DNA of 64,000 nt from Timema cristinae (GCA_039000515.1 JBCFYV010000012.1:120038056-120102055); one strand, 5' to 3'. Counted from the first letter of the stretch, positions 50,818-62,768 are shown. Made by a program: numbers and translations. Notes: generated by a model from the sequence alone, not told the origin.

Positions 50818-52150
50818 CATGGGGCCGGCTATTTTTGGGGTGTAACATATATGTATGACTCTTATTGAAATTATTTAAGGGTTTGGGAGGAGTGTGCCCC
50901 TTTTTTGCTCATATCTGTGTGGAAATACTCCCCTCACCTTCTCACGAAATAAATTAATACGCAGAGGTCTGTTATATGATATTTAAAGACGTTGTCTATA
51001 GCGCTGGGGTGGTGATCTTTAGAACTTTCAGTATGAAAAACTCCAGCCTCGTAGATTCACTCGGGTCCAAGTTCAGTCATTGCGTTAAAAAAAAATCTAA
51101 ATGTGCTTTGGAGTTCACTAAACCAAGTCTCTGACGCTGATAGCCCTATTTGCATTTGTAGCCCCTCTTCACCTAAAAACTTTGAACAAGTATCTTCCTT
51201 TAGCTAAGTGTCAAAAATAGTAAAATAATAACATCCTCGGATCTTAATTATTTTGGTTTAAAATTATTTGTGCCTGAAAAATGATGTGGTGATTAAAACT
51301 AATAAGGCTGTACCTTAAACTATACCTACTGTAACCACCTTAAGGACAACCTCTATCCTCAAATTTACCCCAACATAATTAAGGTTTTCAATGCATAAAT
51401 CAGAGCCCTCAACATAACCTTGCCCAAGATGGAACAAGTTTGAGTCTAAATTAAAATGAGCCAGGGAGTGCATTTAATTACCTGATTACAGGTGACGCTT
51501 AATATCTCCTAGTAAGGAAGAACAAAAGGCTAACGAAATATTAAAAAAATATTCATTCCAGACAGATTAGAAGACCCCTCTAAAAAAATATGAACTTGAT
51601 AAAAAAAATCAAATAAAAAGCGTGTAAAATAGAGTAGTCAAAGACCGAACAAATGCATTTCGTGATAAGATCAGAGATTATTAAAATGTATCCTTCTTTC
51701 TTTATCGTTGAAGTATAATAATAAATTAAGCGGCTACCTGTGTTGAAGTGTAGCCATCTACGATTTGATTGAACAGACCCGCATCCTATTAAAAAGCTTT
51801 CGGCGCCATCTTCCGTGATTTTTCCAATCGTCTTTTTTTTTTTTTTTTAGTTTGAAAATGTGTATCAGGTTCCACTAATCATTTTCATTCAAAAGGGAAC
51901 TAATTTATATTGATTCACAGATTTGTTTCTGCTGTTCTTTAGAGTACATCTGATTGTTAATTGTTAATAAAAGATTAGTTATGGTGTAGGAGTCCCTGGT
52001 TCCATTCCGGATAGTGTCTTATAAATTATTAATATGTGCTCGTCTTGCTACCAGATAGTACACCTCCTGATGCTAGGGCTTAAGGTTCGGTGTTAGGGGA
52101 CTAATAACTTTGGTTTAGTTAGTTTGTAAGCCGTATTGTGATTTGTACTT
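50818..52150. other. Gene-free stretch
   Basis: AT-rich. A CGGCGCCATCTTCCG (51798-51812; YY1/ETS-like) is followed by a poly-T tract (51833-51849). No exon is recognised. Confidence 0.35.
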
Positions 52151-52830
52151 AGGTCCATAACAGTTAGTATTGTAGTCTAAGGCGTCCAGCTCACGTGAAA
52201 CTGTATTCCAGGTGATTGGGAAGACCAGATTATTTAATTGGTGGTTTTCCCATCCTCTCTTCCCATCAATGCCGGTGCACTTCTAATGAATCAAACCCTC
52301 TTCATCCTTATCTCATATAGAGTGAGCTGTAACTAGTCCTGGTGGTAAACGTGGTAGTTAAATAATATATATATATATTTAATATTCAACCTAGTTCGGT
52401 GTTCTAATGATCACTCTTCCAATAGGCTGGACTGCTGATGACGTGGGGATCGGGGTTCGAATCCTGGCTAGGCGTACTGAGGGTGTTTTTACCTAAAATA
52501 AAAAAATAGCACTCAGTCTTAATACCCACTCGGGCTATACGCATGCATATTAATTACGCCAATGTGTTAGAGAGGAGAAAGGTGAACTCGCATTAGCGTG
52601 GAAGGAGAAGGGAAAAACATTTAGTAAAGGCCCCCCTCAGTACACCTGACTGGGATTCGAACCCCGTTGTGGCCACCAAAGAGGATTACATTATTGTATC
52701 CCACTTTCAATCCACGCAAATGAGGATACATATAATCTAAAATTATATTACTTCATCCCTATTTCATCAGTTATAAACTAGAACAGGTACTTAGATGCGA
52801 TGGCAAATAACAATAACAATAATAATATTT
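52150..52830. repeat. Cluster of SINE family A fragments in both directions
   Basis: 52150-52345 is a worn plus copy (GGTGGTTTTCCCATCCTCTC, CCCTCTTCATCCTTATCTCA). 52395-52500 is a plus head (GGCTGGACTGCTGATGACGT, B box GGTTCGAATCC). 52503-52675 is a minus copy with tail AGCCCGAGTGGGTATTAAGA and B box GGTTCGAATCCCAG. 52680-52830 is a plus 3' half ending in an AAT repeat. Confidence 0.65.
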
Positions 52831-53053
52831 ATTAATACCCATGAAAGTGCAATGTCTAGGTAACAAGCTTAACACAAAAATAAATTGTTTCTAATCACTA
52901 TCTGAGGTTGAACCAAGGTCTTTTGAGCCAAGTGTCCATTCGTTGATCTAATATCTCACAAAACAAGAATATATTTAAACATCTATTCGAAAAATGGGCG
53001 ATGCTTCTTGGTCTGGACGCGTGTTAACATTCCGATGGAAAGTGTTTTATCTT

Positions 53054-53091
53054 CCCCCCCCCCCCCCCCCCCCCCCCCCCCAGCTAATAAA
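53054..53091. repeat. Homopolymer of 38 C
   Basis: An uninterrupted run of 38 C bases (G on the other strand). Such runs are unstable and hard to sequence, so the length may be an assembly artefact. It could form G-quadruplex-like structures on the minus strand. Confidence 0.85.
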
Positions 53092-53351
53092 CTCTTCAAA
53101 ATCCCCGTGACAAATTAAAGGCACTTAAAGCAAGTCAAGACAGGAAGCTTTACCTTTATCAAGTCAGATAAAATCTAGTACTAAGGAAGATTTAAAAAAA
53201 AACACGTTAAAAAAGCGGCAGCTATTTCAGCTACCGAAGTCCCGCTGTTACCACGCTACCTGTATTAAACCTTATCTGGTCAACCTTTCTATAAGGGAAC
53301 TCATTTGGGTTTTGTGGAGCCTTAATATTTGTTTTTGTTGTGTTTGCTAAG

Positions 53352-53811
53352 GTCATTAAAAGTTTGGAACTATGAAATATGCAGTATTATATTATATTAT
53401 ATCAAAACATATTTTTGGTCAAAATAGATCAAATATTTCTCCATTAGAAGAAACCTAGTGTTTGATTTTTCTTCACATGGTGATATAAACAGTTTAATAT
53501 CTGTCAAAGGTGTCCTGAAATTCAACAACTTTTTACCTTAATTTAGGGTGACCTGGTGGTCTAGGGGTAAGGTGTCAGACTTCTATGCTGGCGGCCGGGG
53601 TTCGATTCTCGGTCCCGGCACAGATTTATCTGATTTCCAAACCCTTCCTACACCTCTGACAAGACATCTTGTGAATGTGTGGAATGCCAGGTCGCCACCG
53701 TGGTTCGGATTCCACGTTAAACTGTAGGTCCTTCATTTCATCTCACAATCACCCTAACATTACATATTAGCGTAAGTGCGTATAACCCGAACGGGTAGTA
53801 AGACGCGGTGC

Positions 53812-53845
<34 letters not shown>

Positions 53846-54032
53846 TAATAATTTATCTTAATTTAAAAAGTTTGTCATCTAATGCCGCTATGCCCATAAC
53901 ACATATTCATAAACTGTTGATATCACCTTTACTTCTACTGGAGCAAATTTGATTTGTTTTGGCTTTAAAGAAATGTTGCTATATAAACTGCAAAAACACT
54001 ACGCCTAACTCAATTTTCCCTACATCTCCAAC
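53352..54032. mobile_element. TTAA foldback element, copy 3, carrying a SINE
   Basis: The left arm (ATATCAAAACATATTTTTGG, TTCTTCACATGGTGATATAA) and right arm (TGTTGATATCACCTTTACTT, CTATATAAACTGCAAAAACA, CCCTACATCTCCAAC then TTAA) mirror each other around SINE B at 53547-53852. The left terminus is worn. Confidence 0.7.
53547..53852 (+). repeat. SINE family B, full length, nested in the foldback element
   Basis: GGTGACCTGGTGGTCTAGGG, B box GGTTCGATTC, complete body, tail ACCCGAACGGGTAGTAAGAC and a long AAT repeat. TTACCTTAATTTA (53533-53545) and TTATCTTAATTTA (53853-53865) form a 13-bp target duplication with one mismatch. Confidence 0.92.
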
Positions 54033-54147
54033 TTAAGCTGTAACCGGCTTTGTAATATAGCTTCGTAATCCCCAAGTAGGCAATGGCGTTGAGTATCAAA
54101 TTAAAGCGGTTATTTCAACGCGCGCTTGAAAAAAACCCCATCAGATT

Positions 54148-54355
54148 AATGTTTGTTGTTTTCTTACGTAGCCTAATATAAACGTGTATTCGAGTTCTAA
54201 GTTCGAGATTAATCGAGACCACGACTTACGGTTCTTACATAATATACATAACATAATGTTGTTGTTTCTCTACGTAGGCCTAATATACGTGTATCGAGTT
54301 CTAAGTTCGAGATTAATCGAGACCAAGACATACGGTTCTTGACATAATATACTGC
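54148..54355. repeat. Tandem duplication of about 110 bp
   Basis: GAGTTCTAAGTTCGAGATTA + ATCGAGACCA occurs at 54192 and 54296 with the same surroundings (TACGTAG.CCTAATATA, TACGGTTCTTACATAATATA). Confidence 0.85.
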
Positions 54356-56598
54356 AATACCCTACAGTTTGTGTGCTTCACTTCACCGAGCGATAAATTA
54401 ACAAATAAAGTGTCATCGGCCAACGAGAGACAAACACCATCCCCGCCATCTTGGAAACTTTGTACCGTGCTGCGCAGGCCCACCACGTGGCAGATTTACG
54501 AACTGTGCTCTAATCTACTAGTATTTATTTGTGCTACGTTAATACTGGGCCCGCCCACGAAGTAATATTAACACAAAGACAAAGTTTATGGTTGTAATCT
54601 TATTAAGCTGTTTGGTTTACAAGTTTTCAGTATAAGGGCTAGTAGGGGTTGTCAAGTAATTGAATGCTAGTTACTCACCCCATTCAACAATTGGGGCGAT
54701 TTATTGCATGGGGTGGGTACTCTTAGAGTTTTAACTGAAACTTTAAACTAGTTTGCGGCACTATCGCTAGGAGCAGCTTGCGATGACGTCACAGAGAAAT
54801 GCGCAGGCGTGGACATGAGAAGTCCATACAAAAGTATGTGTGAGTCTATGTATAGTTCTGTTTTGTTTTTTTAACAATTTGTTGTTTATTTTAAAGTAGT
54901 TTAGCTAGATTTTACATTTTATAACATGATTTATTTATAAAATAATGGATTCAGTTACAGTTGATTGAATTTGATATAATAATTGATTAATTAACATTCC
55001 GCAATAGAAAATGCGTTGTGTTCCAAGTGTAAAATCCCGCTTCGAAGACTGGTTCAATGTGTAGGGGAGAGGTGGTGGGAGGAAAAGAGGCCAGGGAGAG
55101 GCTTATTTTTCCAAACAGAGACAGCAAATGGCTGGAAACTGTTCATGAATGACGAATGTCTCATTTCGAAAGCTACAAACGTGTTATTTTAAAACATATT
55201 ATATAAATATAAATAGACTTGGGTTTTTAGTAAACTGTTAAAACATTCCAATTGTATACAAACATACACATTACTATATATGTGTATGTGTTTTTAACAA
55301 TGGGCCATATTTTAACTGTCTAAAGGCTAGATTGCTGCCATTTTACATGTTTTTTTTATAATATAGGTATATAATATATACTAATATAATTAGTAATTAT
55401 ATACAAACATTCGCTATATAATTATATATATTTATTATAAAAATATGAAAATATAAACAGTTAAAATGTGTGTCCCATGGCTAAAAAGACAAGAATCAAG
55501 AAATAGCGGGAGAAAGGCACTCAAAGCAGTTGTTTATTCCATTGTCACAGCACAACACAATCATTTTTATACAAGTTGGAGTCGCTATTAAAATAACTTT
55601 TAGCTATTATAATAAAATAAATTTAAATAAATCAACACCACCCTCACCTAGAGAGGGGTCGGAAGATGTGGAGTACACGGCAACAAAAAATAACCAAAGA
55701 CAACAATATGTTTAACTTTTTTTTTTTACCTTTAGATAAAGTTCTTTCCTTAGAATTTGACTTTTTTTTACTTTTTTTTAACTTGTGATTGACAGTTTGG
55801 ATTTTGAAATTGATATTAGTATACTATAAAATAATATTTCTTAGTTTTCTAGAGTGTAATTAGTTAGGACAACAAATATATTGTTCAGGGATTAAATCGT
55901 GTCTTGGCGTAGAATTGTTGTGGTGAGCCTTTGAAGAAAAGCACACGAAAAACCTCCTACAGTAATAATGGCCAGGCTTCCTTATTACGTCATAAATAAT
56001 GGAACGAGGTAATGAAGACAAAAGACAATCAAGTTTTTGAATCTGTTACCACCTCCGCGACACTATATTTCTCACTTCTTCCTCGCTGCCAGCGAGGTTT
56101 TGACAACAACAACTTTTAGTATTTTTCTGCTTCCTCTTTGCTCTGTGATTACTTGTGGGTAGATTTCAACTGTAGAGTTGAAGAAGTAATCAAAGTGAAT
56201 AAGGAAGTTGGTAGTTAAATTGCTGTCATTTTCTTCCTACAAACCATTTTATGTGATGTCGTGTTTTTAATACTCGCGGGCGGGTGTTGGTTCAATGCGC
56301 AGTTACGTGCAGTCCAACATTGAAATAAAAATTATACACGAATACTATGAAATTGGTAACGGATGCCGTGCAATGCGTGTTATTCACCACACACGTATAT
56401 AGTTCAACCGTCTGCCGCACGTTCGTGCATTGTTGATATGCAGGGAACGTACTATAAGTGTAGAGTTTCTTCAGGATGTTGACTAACTTTTTTCCCTGGA
56501 GTTACACTTTTTGAAAATCCAGCTGAATCCTTAATTGCAAGTGTCCTCATTCAAAGTTGATTAGAAACATCACCTTTTGGACGCTCATTTTTTAAAAT
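54356..56598. other. Gene-free stretch with promoter-like motifs
   Basis: CCGCCATCTTGG (54443-54454), a full YY1-type site on the minus strand, and a CRE palindrome TGACGTCA (54784-54791) lie 340 bp apart. On the minus strand the YY1 site contains an ATGGCGG start context. This could be a minus-strand promoter, but no exon can be shown. The rest is AT-rich. Confidence 0.25.
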
Positions 56599-56599
56599 C

Positions 56600-56850
56600 A
56601 GGTCCGGGGATCAACCCTCAGTCCCGGCACAGATTTATCTGATTGCCAAACCCTTCCTTCACCTCTGACAAGACGTGTATTAATCACAACTTGTGAATGT
56701 GTGGAATGCCAGGCCTCCACCGTGGTTCGGATTCCACGTTAAACTGTAGGTCCTACATTTTCATCTCACAATCACCCCACCATTACACATTAGCGTAAGT
56801 GCGTATAACCCGAATGGGTAGTAAGACACGGTGCTAATAATAATGATTAT
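56600..56850 (+). repeat. SINE family B, 5'-truncated
   Basis: Starts inside the head (GGTCCGGGGATCAACCCTCA) and has the full body with a small disruption near 56676-56690 (extra GTGTATTAATCACAA within the CTGACAAGAC..CTTGTGAA block), then the tail ACCCGAATGGGTAGTAAGAC and ATT/AAT repeats. Confidence 0.85.
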
Positions 56851-57180
56851 TATCATTAATATTATTATTATATTATTAAAATCACCTATATTATTAGTTT
56901 TTTTCCTCTCTAACACGATTCTCAAAGCAAACTCAAAAAGGGATTTCAGAGTAGGATCTCTTGAGAAGGTGCCCGCCCGGTGGGTCGGTTCGGTTTGGGC
57001 AGCCAAAACTACTTTAAGATAAAATAAAGATAGCCATACAATTATAAACGATTGTTTTGATTAATTTTCAATCAAAAGTTTGAGATAGTAATTCTGTGAG
57101 TGCCCAGATAAATCATAAGTGAAGATGCATGATGGCATTAAATGTAAATATTCAAGTATTACCAGTATACAGCAGAATCA

Positions 57181-57375
57181 ACATTAGTGCCACATTCAAC
57201 CACCTAGCGCTGTAGTCTATACGTAAGTGTGAGAGTAATCTTTATTATTACTTTATTGTAACTCATTTGATAATGTTTCTGGTGTTAACGTCCTCGGGAG
57301 AAATTTAACTGAGGTGGAAACTTTAAAACTTGGAATATCTCTAGTGCATTTATGTTTATTTAGGCGGGAAATGTT
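57181..57375 (+). repeat. Dispersed repeat R1, 3' part
   Basis: Matches the R1 3' half (CCACCTAGCGCTGTAGTCTA, TGATAATGTTTCTGGTGTTA, ACGTCCTCGGGAGAAATT). Confidence 0.85.
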
Positions 57376-57776
57376 CCGAACAATATAAAGGAGCGTATTC
57401 TCTGTGGCGAGCGCACTGCAGCCTAGCGGTGTATTCGTGAGTTAGTTTGTTACTATCGAACGGACTATAAGTAGGTTAATATCCTCGAAAGGAACGTTTT
57501 CTTTCCAGTGAATGAGTAACTGATCAAGAATAATACGGTATGAAGATACAAACAACTGATGACTTGAAACTCCCGCATGACCGAGATATCAACTGTATCG
57601 TGACCAATAAATATCGGTTCTGTTGATATAACTGCGGACGTGTTTAATAAAACTTTTTACCGTGAGATATAATAACAGGACTCTAAATGGATGGGTATTT
57701 ATCAACATAATATTTTATTTTGCTTTTCTTAGGTCAACATTGGTAACATTTTACTTTAACATTAGTATTATTGTAT

Positions 57777-58000
57777 GACAGCCTCTGTGGTCCAGTGGTC
57801 AGAGTGCCTGTATACAGATCCAGGGGTATCGGGTTCAATCCACAACGCTTTCAGATCTTTCTGTGACGCTGTGGGGTCTACTTGAATGAATAAGTAGCGG
57901 CTCCGGTCTAGAAAACTGAGATTAATGTCTGGAGAGCCTGTTGTGCTGACCTCATGACACCCACTATCCGCAAATAATGGCAATATCATCGCTAGCGACG
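57777..58000 (+). repeat. tRNA-derived SINE, family D
   Basis: CAGCCTCTGTGGTCCAGTGG + TCAGAGTGCC is a good A-box region, with GGGTTCAATCC as B box. The body matches 6562-6790. This copy has the better head. Confidence 0.75.
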
Positions 58001-58169
58001 GCGGCCGCTCGGTCGGTACAACTCGTTTGTGGTCTCACGCCATCGAGTTTTTTTTACGTTATTTTATTGGTGATATCTACCAAAAGTGACGGCTGAATAT
58101 CTCACGGCTTGACGTATTAATACGTGAAATTAGTTTTAGTGACTTTTCTAACCATCGTCCTGTAAAAAT

Positions 58170-58275
58170 TGGACTCTATTGTTTAGAGGAAGTGTACTTG
58201 CATTTGCGTGGAGGGAGGGTGGGGAAAATATTCTGTCTGGCTTAGAGCCCTAATCTCCCCTTCGTCAGACCAATT
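58170..58275 (-). repeat. SINE family A fragment
   Basis: The minus strand shows CACCCTCCCTCCACGCAAAT + GCAAGTACACTTCCTCTAAA, family A body sequence. Confidence 0.6.
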
Positions 58276-58454
58276 GAGCCCGACATTCAGTCGACGTGCC
58301 CACCGGTACGGGTGATTTAAGATAGAGATGGAAAGACTACATGGGCAGTAAGAATCTAATCACTAATATATCTGGTACTTTGGACTTCCCTAACTCGACC
58401 TAACTGAACTTAACCTAAAGTACACCAGTGTGCGAATGTGTTGTCTAGTCACTA

Positions 58455-58525
58455 ATATTTATTTATTTGAGGTATTTAACGTGCACTTTCTAAACCAACT
58501 GATTATATCAGCACACAAGAATTTC
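58455..58525 (-). repeat. SINE family C tail
   Basis: The minus strand reads CTTGTGTGCTGATATAATCA, GTTGGTTTAGAAAGTGCACG, TTAAATACCTCAAATAAATA. Confidence 0.75.
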
Positions 58526-58664
58526 CATGAGCAAGAAAAATAGGGTCTCTAATTTTGCCGGGAAAGGTATTTTCACACCTTCCAGGGTTCTGTTACCTGC
58601 CACAATCAGCACGGGACCGATGGATTTACTCCCATACCGAAGAAAGTTGTGCTACAGATTTTTA

Positions 58665-58802
58665 TCTGTGGGGAATGCCCGGCCTCCACCGTGGTTCGGA
58701 TCCCACGTTAAACTGTAGGTCCTCCATTTCATCTCACAATCACCCTACCATTACACATTAGCGGAAGTGAGTATGACCTGAACGGGTAGTAAGACACAGT
58801 GC

Positions 58803-58842
<40 letters not shown>

Positions 58843-58845
58843 GAT
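58665..58845 (+). repeat. SINE family B, 5'-truncated
   Basis: GTGGGGAATGCCCGGCCTCC, CACCGTGGTTCGGATCCCAC, ATTAGCGGAAGTGAG, ACCTGAACGGGTAGTAAGAC and a (AAT)n tract of about 14 units. Confidence 0.85.
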
Positions 58846-58871
58846 TTGTATCGCTCAAGAAAAAATCCGCC

Positions 58872-58944
58872 GACCTCGGCTGGGTTTGAACCCACGAACA
58901 TAGAGCCCTGAGGTGAGCACTTTACCCCAAGACCACCGAGGTCG
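58872..58944 (-). tRNA. tRNA-like sequence (pseudogene or SINE head)
   Basis: On the minus strand the ends GACCTCGG and CCGAGGTC form a perfect acceptor-type stem. GGTGGTCTTGGGGTAAAGTG fits an A box and GGGTTCAAACCC a B box, and TTTTTT (a Pol III stop) follows 5 bases later. The anticodon arm does not pair well, so a working tRNA is unlikely. It may be a young tRNA-derived element or tRNA pseudogene. No anticodon is assigned. Confidence 0.45.
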
Positions 58945-59225
58945 ACTGTCACGAACAAATAAAAATAAATCGACGATTAAAAAATAATTGGTACGTTCAG
59001 TATAGGGGCTATTAGATTAAAGTATAACGAAAAGGAGGGTAATTTACTAGAAAAAGCACCCACATTAGTGAGGATACCAGATGGCTAAGCCACAAGAAAA
59101 AACAACCACAAGCATGTGGAAAGACACCTTCAAATTCATAATTTCGATTGTCAAACCGGTGACCCGATCTATGGTTTGTCAGTCACCTGTTAATCCTATC
59201 ACCACTTTTGGTTAATTTAACACCG

Positions 59226-59708
59226 AAACAGTCCACTCCAGTAGCGTCAGACTCTCCTAGATCCAGCTGACTGGTTCAACATTGTTTTAAACGAGGGAAT
59301 GATTGCAATCTGAATACCTCACGTCCAATCCATCTTTCCGACTAGAACAGTCCACTCCAGTAGCGTCAGACTCTCCTAGATCCAGCTGACTGTTCAACAT
59401 TGTTTTAAACGAGGGAGCATCGAATGATTGCAATCTGAATACCTCACGTCCAATCCATCTTTCCGACTAGAACAGTCCACTCCAGTAGCGTCAGACTCTC
59501 CTAGATCCAGCTGACTGGTTCAACATTGTTTTAAACCAGGGAGCATCGAATGATTGCAATCTGAATACCTCAAGTCCAATCCATCTTTCCGACTAAAACA
59601 GTCCACTCCAGTAGCGTCAGACTCTCCTAGATCCAGCTGACTGGTTCAACATTGTTTTAAACCAGGGAATGATTGCAATCTGAATACCTCACGTCCAATC
59701 CATCTTTG
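59226..59708. repeat. Four tandem copies of a 120-127 bp unit
   Basis: AACAGTCCACTCCAGTAGCG begins each copy at about 59228, 59346, 59471 and 59598; each runs through GATCCAGCTGACTGG, TTTTAAAC.AGGGA and CCAATCCATCTTT. Copies 2 and 3 have GAGCATCG before AATGATTGC; copies 1 and 4 lack it. Confidence 0.93.
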
Positions 59709-60111
59709 TACGTCCTGTGCTTACTTCACTACTGATTTCTGTTTCATTCCAATCAAAGTTTTCATACGTTTTTAATAATGGATGTTGAAAAGATTATTAT
59801 TTTTTTAGGGGTCATAATGAAATATACGATGTAGAACATCCGAAACATCGAAATAAAGATGTTATTGGTAGTAAATGAGTAAAATCAGGAATCAGATGTT
59901 TTAAAAGAACTGAACGTGTGTCTCCTCGAAAGATGGACCCATAATTTTATTGTGTTTCATCATTTTTATACGAATGATCTCACGAAGATTAATAAATGTA
60001 ACTATATCCACATCCATTTCGTACGAAGCCAGTTGGCTGAGAAAAATAATTGTCTCAATTGTTCCATTCTAGTCAAATCGAGGACTGATTCGATGACAAA
60101 ACCCTTTGACT

Positions 60112-61236
60112 CTTATGATTTGACTGGACTGAACTTGACTGGTTAGACTGGTTGGATTTGACTGGACTGAACTTGACTAGATTAGACTGGTTGTATTTGA
60201 CTGGACTGAACTTGACTAGATTGGACTGTTGTGATTTGACTGGACTGAACTTGACTAGATTGGACTGTTGTGATTTGACTGGATTGGACTGGTTGTATTT
60301 GACTGGACTGAACTTGACTAGATTAGACTGGTTGTATTTGACTGGACTGAACTTGACTAGATTGGACTGTTGTGATTTGACTGGACTGAACTTGACTGGA
60401 TTGGACTGGTTACATTTTACTAGACTGATCTTGACTAGATTAGACTGGTTGTATTTGACTAAAATGAACTTGACTAGATTAGACTGGTTGGATTTGACTA
60501 TACTGAACTTGACTAGATTGGACTGGTTGGATTTGATTAGACTGAACTTGACTAGATTAGACTGGTTGGATTTGACTAAACTGAACTTGACTAGATTAGA
60601 CTGGTTGGATTTGACTATACTGAACTTGACTAGATTGGACTGTTGTGATTTGACTGGATTGGACTGGTTGTATTTGACTAGAATGAACTCGACTAGATTG
60701 GACTGTTGATTTGACTGGACTGAACTTGACTGGATTAGACTGGTTGGATTTGATTAGACTGAACTTGACTAGATTGGACTGGTTACATTTGACTAGACTG
60801 AACTCGACTAGATTGGACTGTTGTGATTTGACTGGACTGAACTTGACTAGATTGGACTGGTTACATTTTACTAGACTGATCTTGACTAGATTGGACTGTT
60901 ATGATTTGACTGGACTGAACTTGACTAGATTGGACTGTTGTGGTTTGACTGGACTGAACTTGACTAGATTAGACTGGTTGGATTTGACTAGACTAAACTT
61001 GACTAGATTGGACTGTTGTGATTTTACTGGACTGAGCTTGACTAGATTGGACTGTTGTGATTTGACTAGACTGAACTTGACTAGATTAGACTGGTTGGAT
61101 TTGACTGGACTGAACTTGACTAAGAATTTGACTGGACTGATCTTGACTAGATTGGACTGTTATGATTTGACTGGACTGAACTTGACTAGATTGGACTGTT
61201 GTGGTTTGACTGGACTGAACTTGACTAGATTAGACT
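60112..61236. repeat. Minisatellite, 39-bp unit, about 29 copies
   Basis: The unit is GACTGGACTGAACTTGACTA followed by GATTGGACTGTTGTGATTT or GATTAGACTGGTTGTATTT. As 39 is 13 codons and the plus frame lacks stops, it reads as LTGLNLTRLDWLY-type repeats: 185 codons, then 194 codons after a small deletion near 60708. Units are built on a shorter GACT(G/A)GA rhythm, a nested repeat. There is no upstream coding context. Confidence 0.95.
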
Positions 61237-61594
61237 GGGTTGGTGTGCAATTAGCATTAGCCTCGTGGTACACCCGGTATAAAGTCGGCAGATGACTGAT
61301 AGCGGGCGAAGAGTCGCCGTCACCATGACAACCATCGGGATTACTACAATAAACAAAACAAAACAACATCGTACAAAGTTTCCATCTCTCATGTTACCTG
61401 TCGTGGCGGGCAATTTGCATGAGACGTCTTTCCTAGCTCTGTCGCGTGAGAGCAAGACTGGACCAAGACCTCTGGAGAAATCGGCCATTGTCTCTTAGTA
61501 ACTGTCATACATTAACTAAAAAAAAGATCAGAAATCAGGTTACTAGATCTAAATCAATCACAATATTTCAGTCTCATCGGCGTTGTCCGCTTGG
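61237..61594. other. Short GC-balanced stretch without a recognised gene
   Basis: A 68-codon frame (61292-61498) opens at a CAGATGACTG context and ends in TAG, but resembles nothing I know and has no splice context. It is not called as a gene. Confidence 0.3.
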
Positions 61595-62035
61595 TGAAAT
61601 TTGAAATAACTCCAACTTCCTTTTTCTGCGCAGGCAGATGCCTGATAGACCTAAACAAATGTCAAAATCAACCGGCTCAATCACTGCGCATGCGCCTAAT
61701 TCAACTGAATCAATCAGTGCATAGGAAACTACAAAGAGAGATGCAAGAAGACAGCTTCATCTACTGTTGGGAAATGATTTGAAATAACTCGTTGAATGGG
61801 AAGCCCGTGTGTAGTTCTTGCTCTGTTTTTATTTGTTTCACTTCACAACACAATAATAATTAGAAAACATTCCTTCTGTCAATAATATAAACTATCTGTT
61901 TACCCAGTAGAAAATAAAATATGTCAGTAACCAGACGTTTCTAGTCTGTGTTGCAAAGCATTATGGGTCAACATACATTCCTGCTAGCGTGTAAACTTCT
62001 GCGACACTTATGCAGATTCTGATCTCAATTTTTTT
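61595..62035 (+). repeat. Dispersed repeat R2 with only about two array units
   Basis: Matches the flanks of the 33-bp array at 35530-37090, but between them has only GGCTCAATCACTGCGCATGC + GCCTAATT and TGAATCAATCAGTGCAT. It continues with GCAAAGCATTATGGGTCAAC (also at 38475). It is the unexpanded relative of the array. Confidence 0.85.
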
Positions 62036-62149
62036 GGCGAGTGTGTGAATCAATGAATCAAGCAAGCCTTACCATATTTACCGGTAGCGGTGGGGGTAGC
62101 CATCCGGCTGGTATTCGAACCATGTCGCCAGTAAACCAGACCTTGTCTT

Positions 62150-62235
62150 GTCCTTGGGAGAAATTAAATTAAGGTGGAAACTTTAAAACTTGTGATATCT
62201 CGAGTGCATTTGTCACATTTAAATGGTTGTGATTT
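62150..62235 (+). repeat. Dispersed repeat R1, last 80 bp
   Basis: GTCCTTGGGAGAAATTAAAT and ATATCTCGAGTGCATTTGTC match the R1 3' end. Confidence 0.75.
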
Positions 62236-62764
62236 TTTTTTTCCATCTCTACTCACCCTCCCCAGCAAACGGGTGACAGCACCCAATTTATTTACAATAC
62301 GACGTGATTTAAGTCGCTCTTGCGTGCACATTCAAAACCTCCAACGTTATTATTTTTCTCCCTGGAGTCACTCCCCCTCTCCCTCCCCCTCCCCCTCTTA
62401 CCCCCTCCCCTCCACTGCTCCTGCAGATGTGTTTCTGTGAAGACACGTACATATCTCATACACCAATGTCTCGGGGATGTAAATTGGAAGGTAACGTTGT
62501 CGCCGGTAATTGCGCGGTTTACCGTGACCGGGACTTGAACCCTGGGTCATGAGGCTCTCCACGGAGTCCGGGTCCCGCCCACTCGGGGTATATAACAATA
62601 GGGTCCCCACAAGCCCCCGCGAGAGTCGGTTGCGACGGTCTCAAGTCACACAAAATGTCCACGTCATATCATTATTGCGTTCTAACACCGAGATTATTAT
62701 TAGCGGATTAACGACTTTGTCTGCTCCGGTGGATTTGATGTTATTTGGAGGAGCGGGTTGTTTC
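62236..62764. other. Stretch with a pyrimidine-rich run and a tRNA-like B box
   Basis: A CT-rich tract lies at 62362-62412. The minus strand near 62528-62545 has GGGTTCAAGTCCCGG (a B-box match). A TATATAA is at 62588-62594. No exon is supported; a worn tRNA-derived fragment is the best reading. Confidence 0.3.
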
Positions 62765-62768
62765 TTAA

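Noticed and set aside
53054..53091. Poly-C run as a telomere or functional G-quadruplex
   Set aside because: A pure homopolymer, possibly of artefactual length. There is no telomere repeat nearby.
58872..58944. Functional tRNA gene
   Set aside because: Acceptor stem and boxes fit, but the anticodon stem does not pair and the T stem has a mismatch.
60152..61295. Leucine-rich 185- and 194-codon frames as a leucine-rich-repeat gene
   Set aside because: The pattern is a direct consequence of the 39-bp unit. It lacks the LxxLxLxxN signature and any signal peptide or cap.
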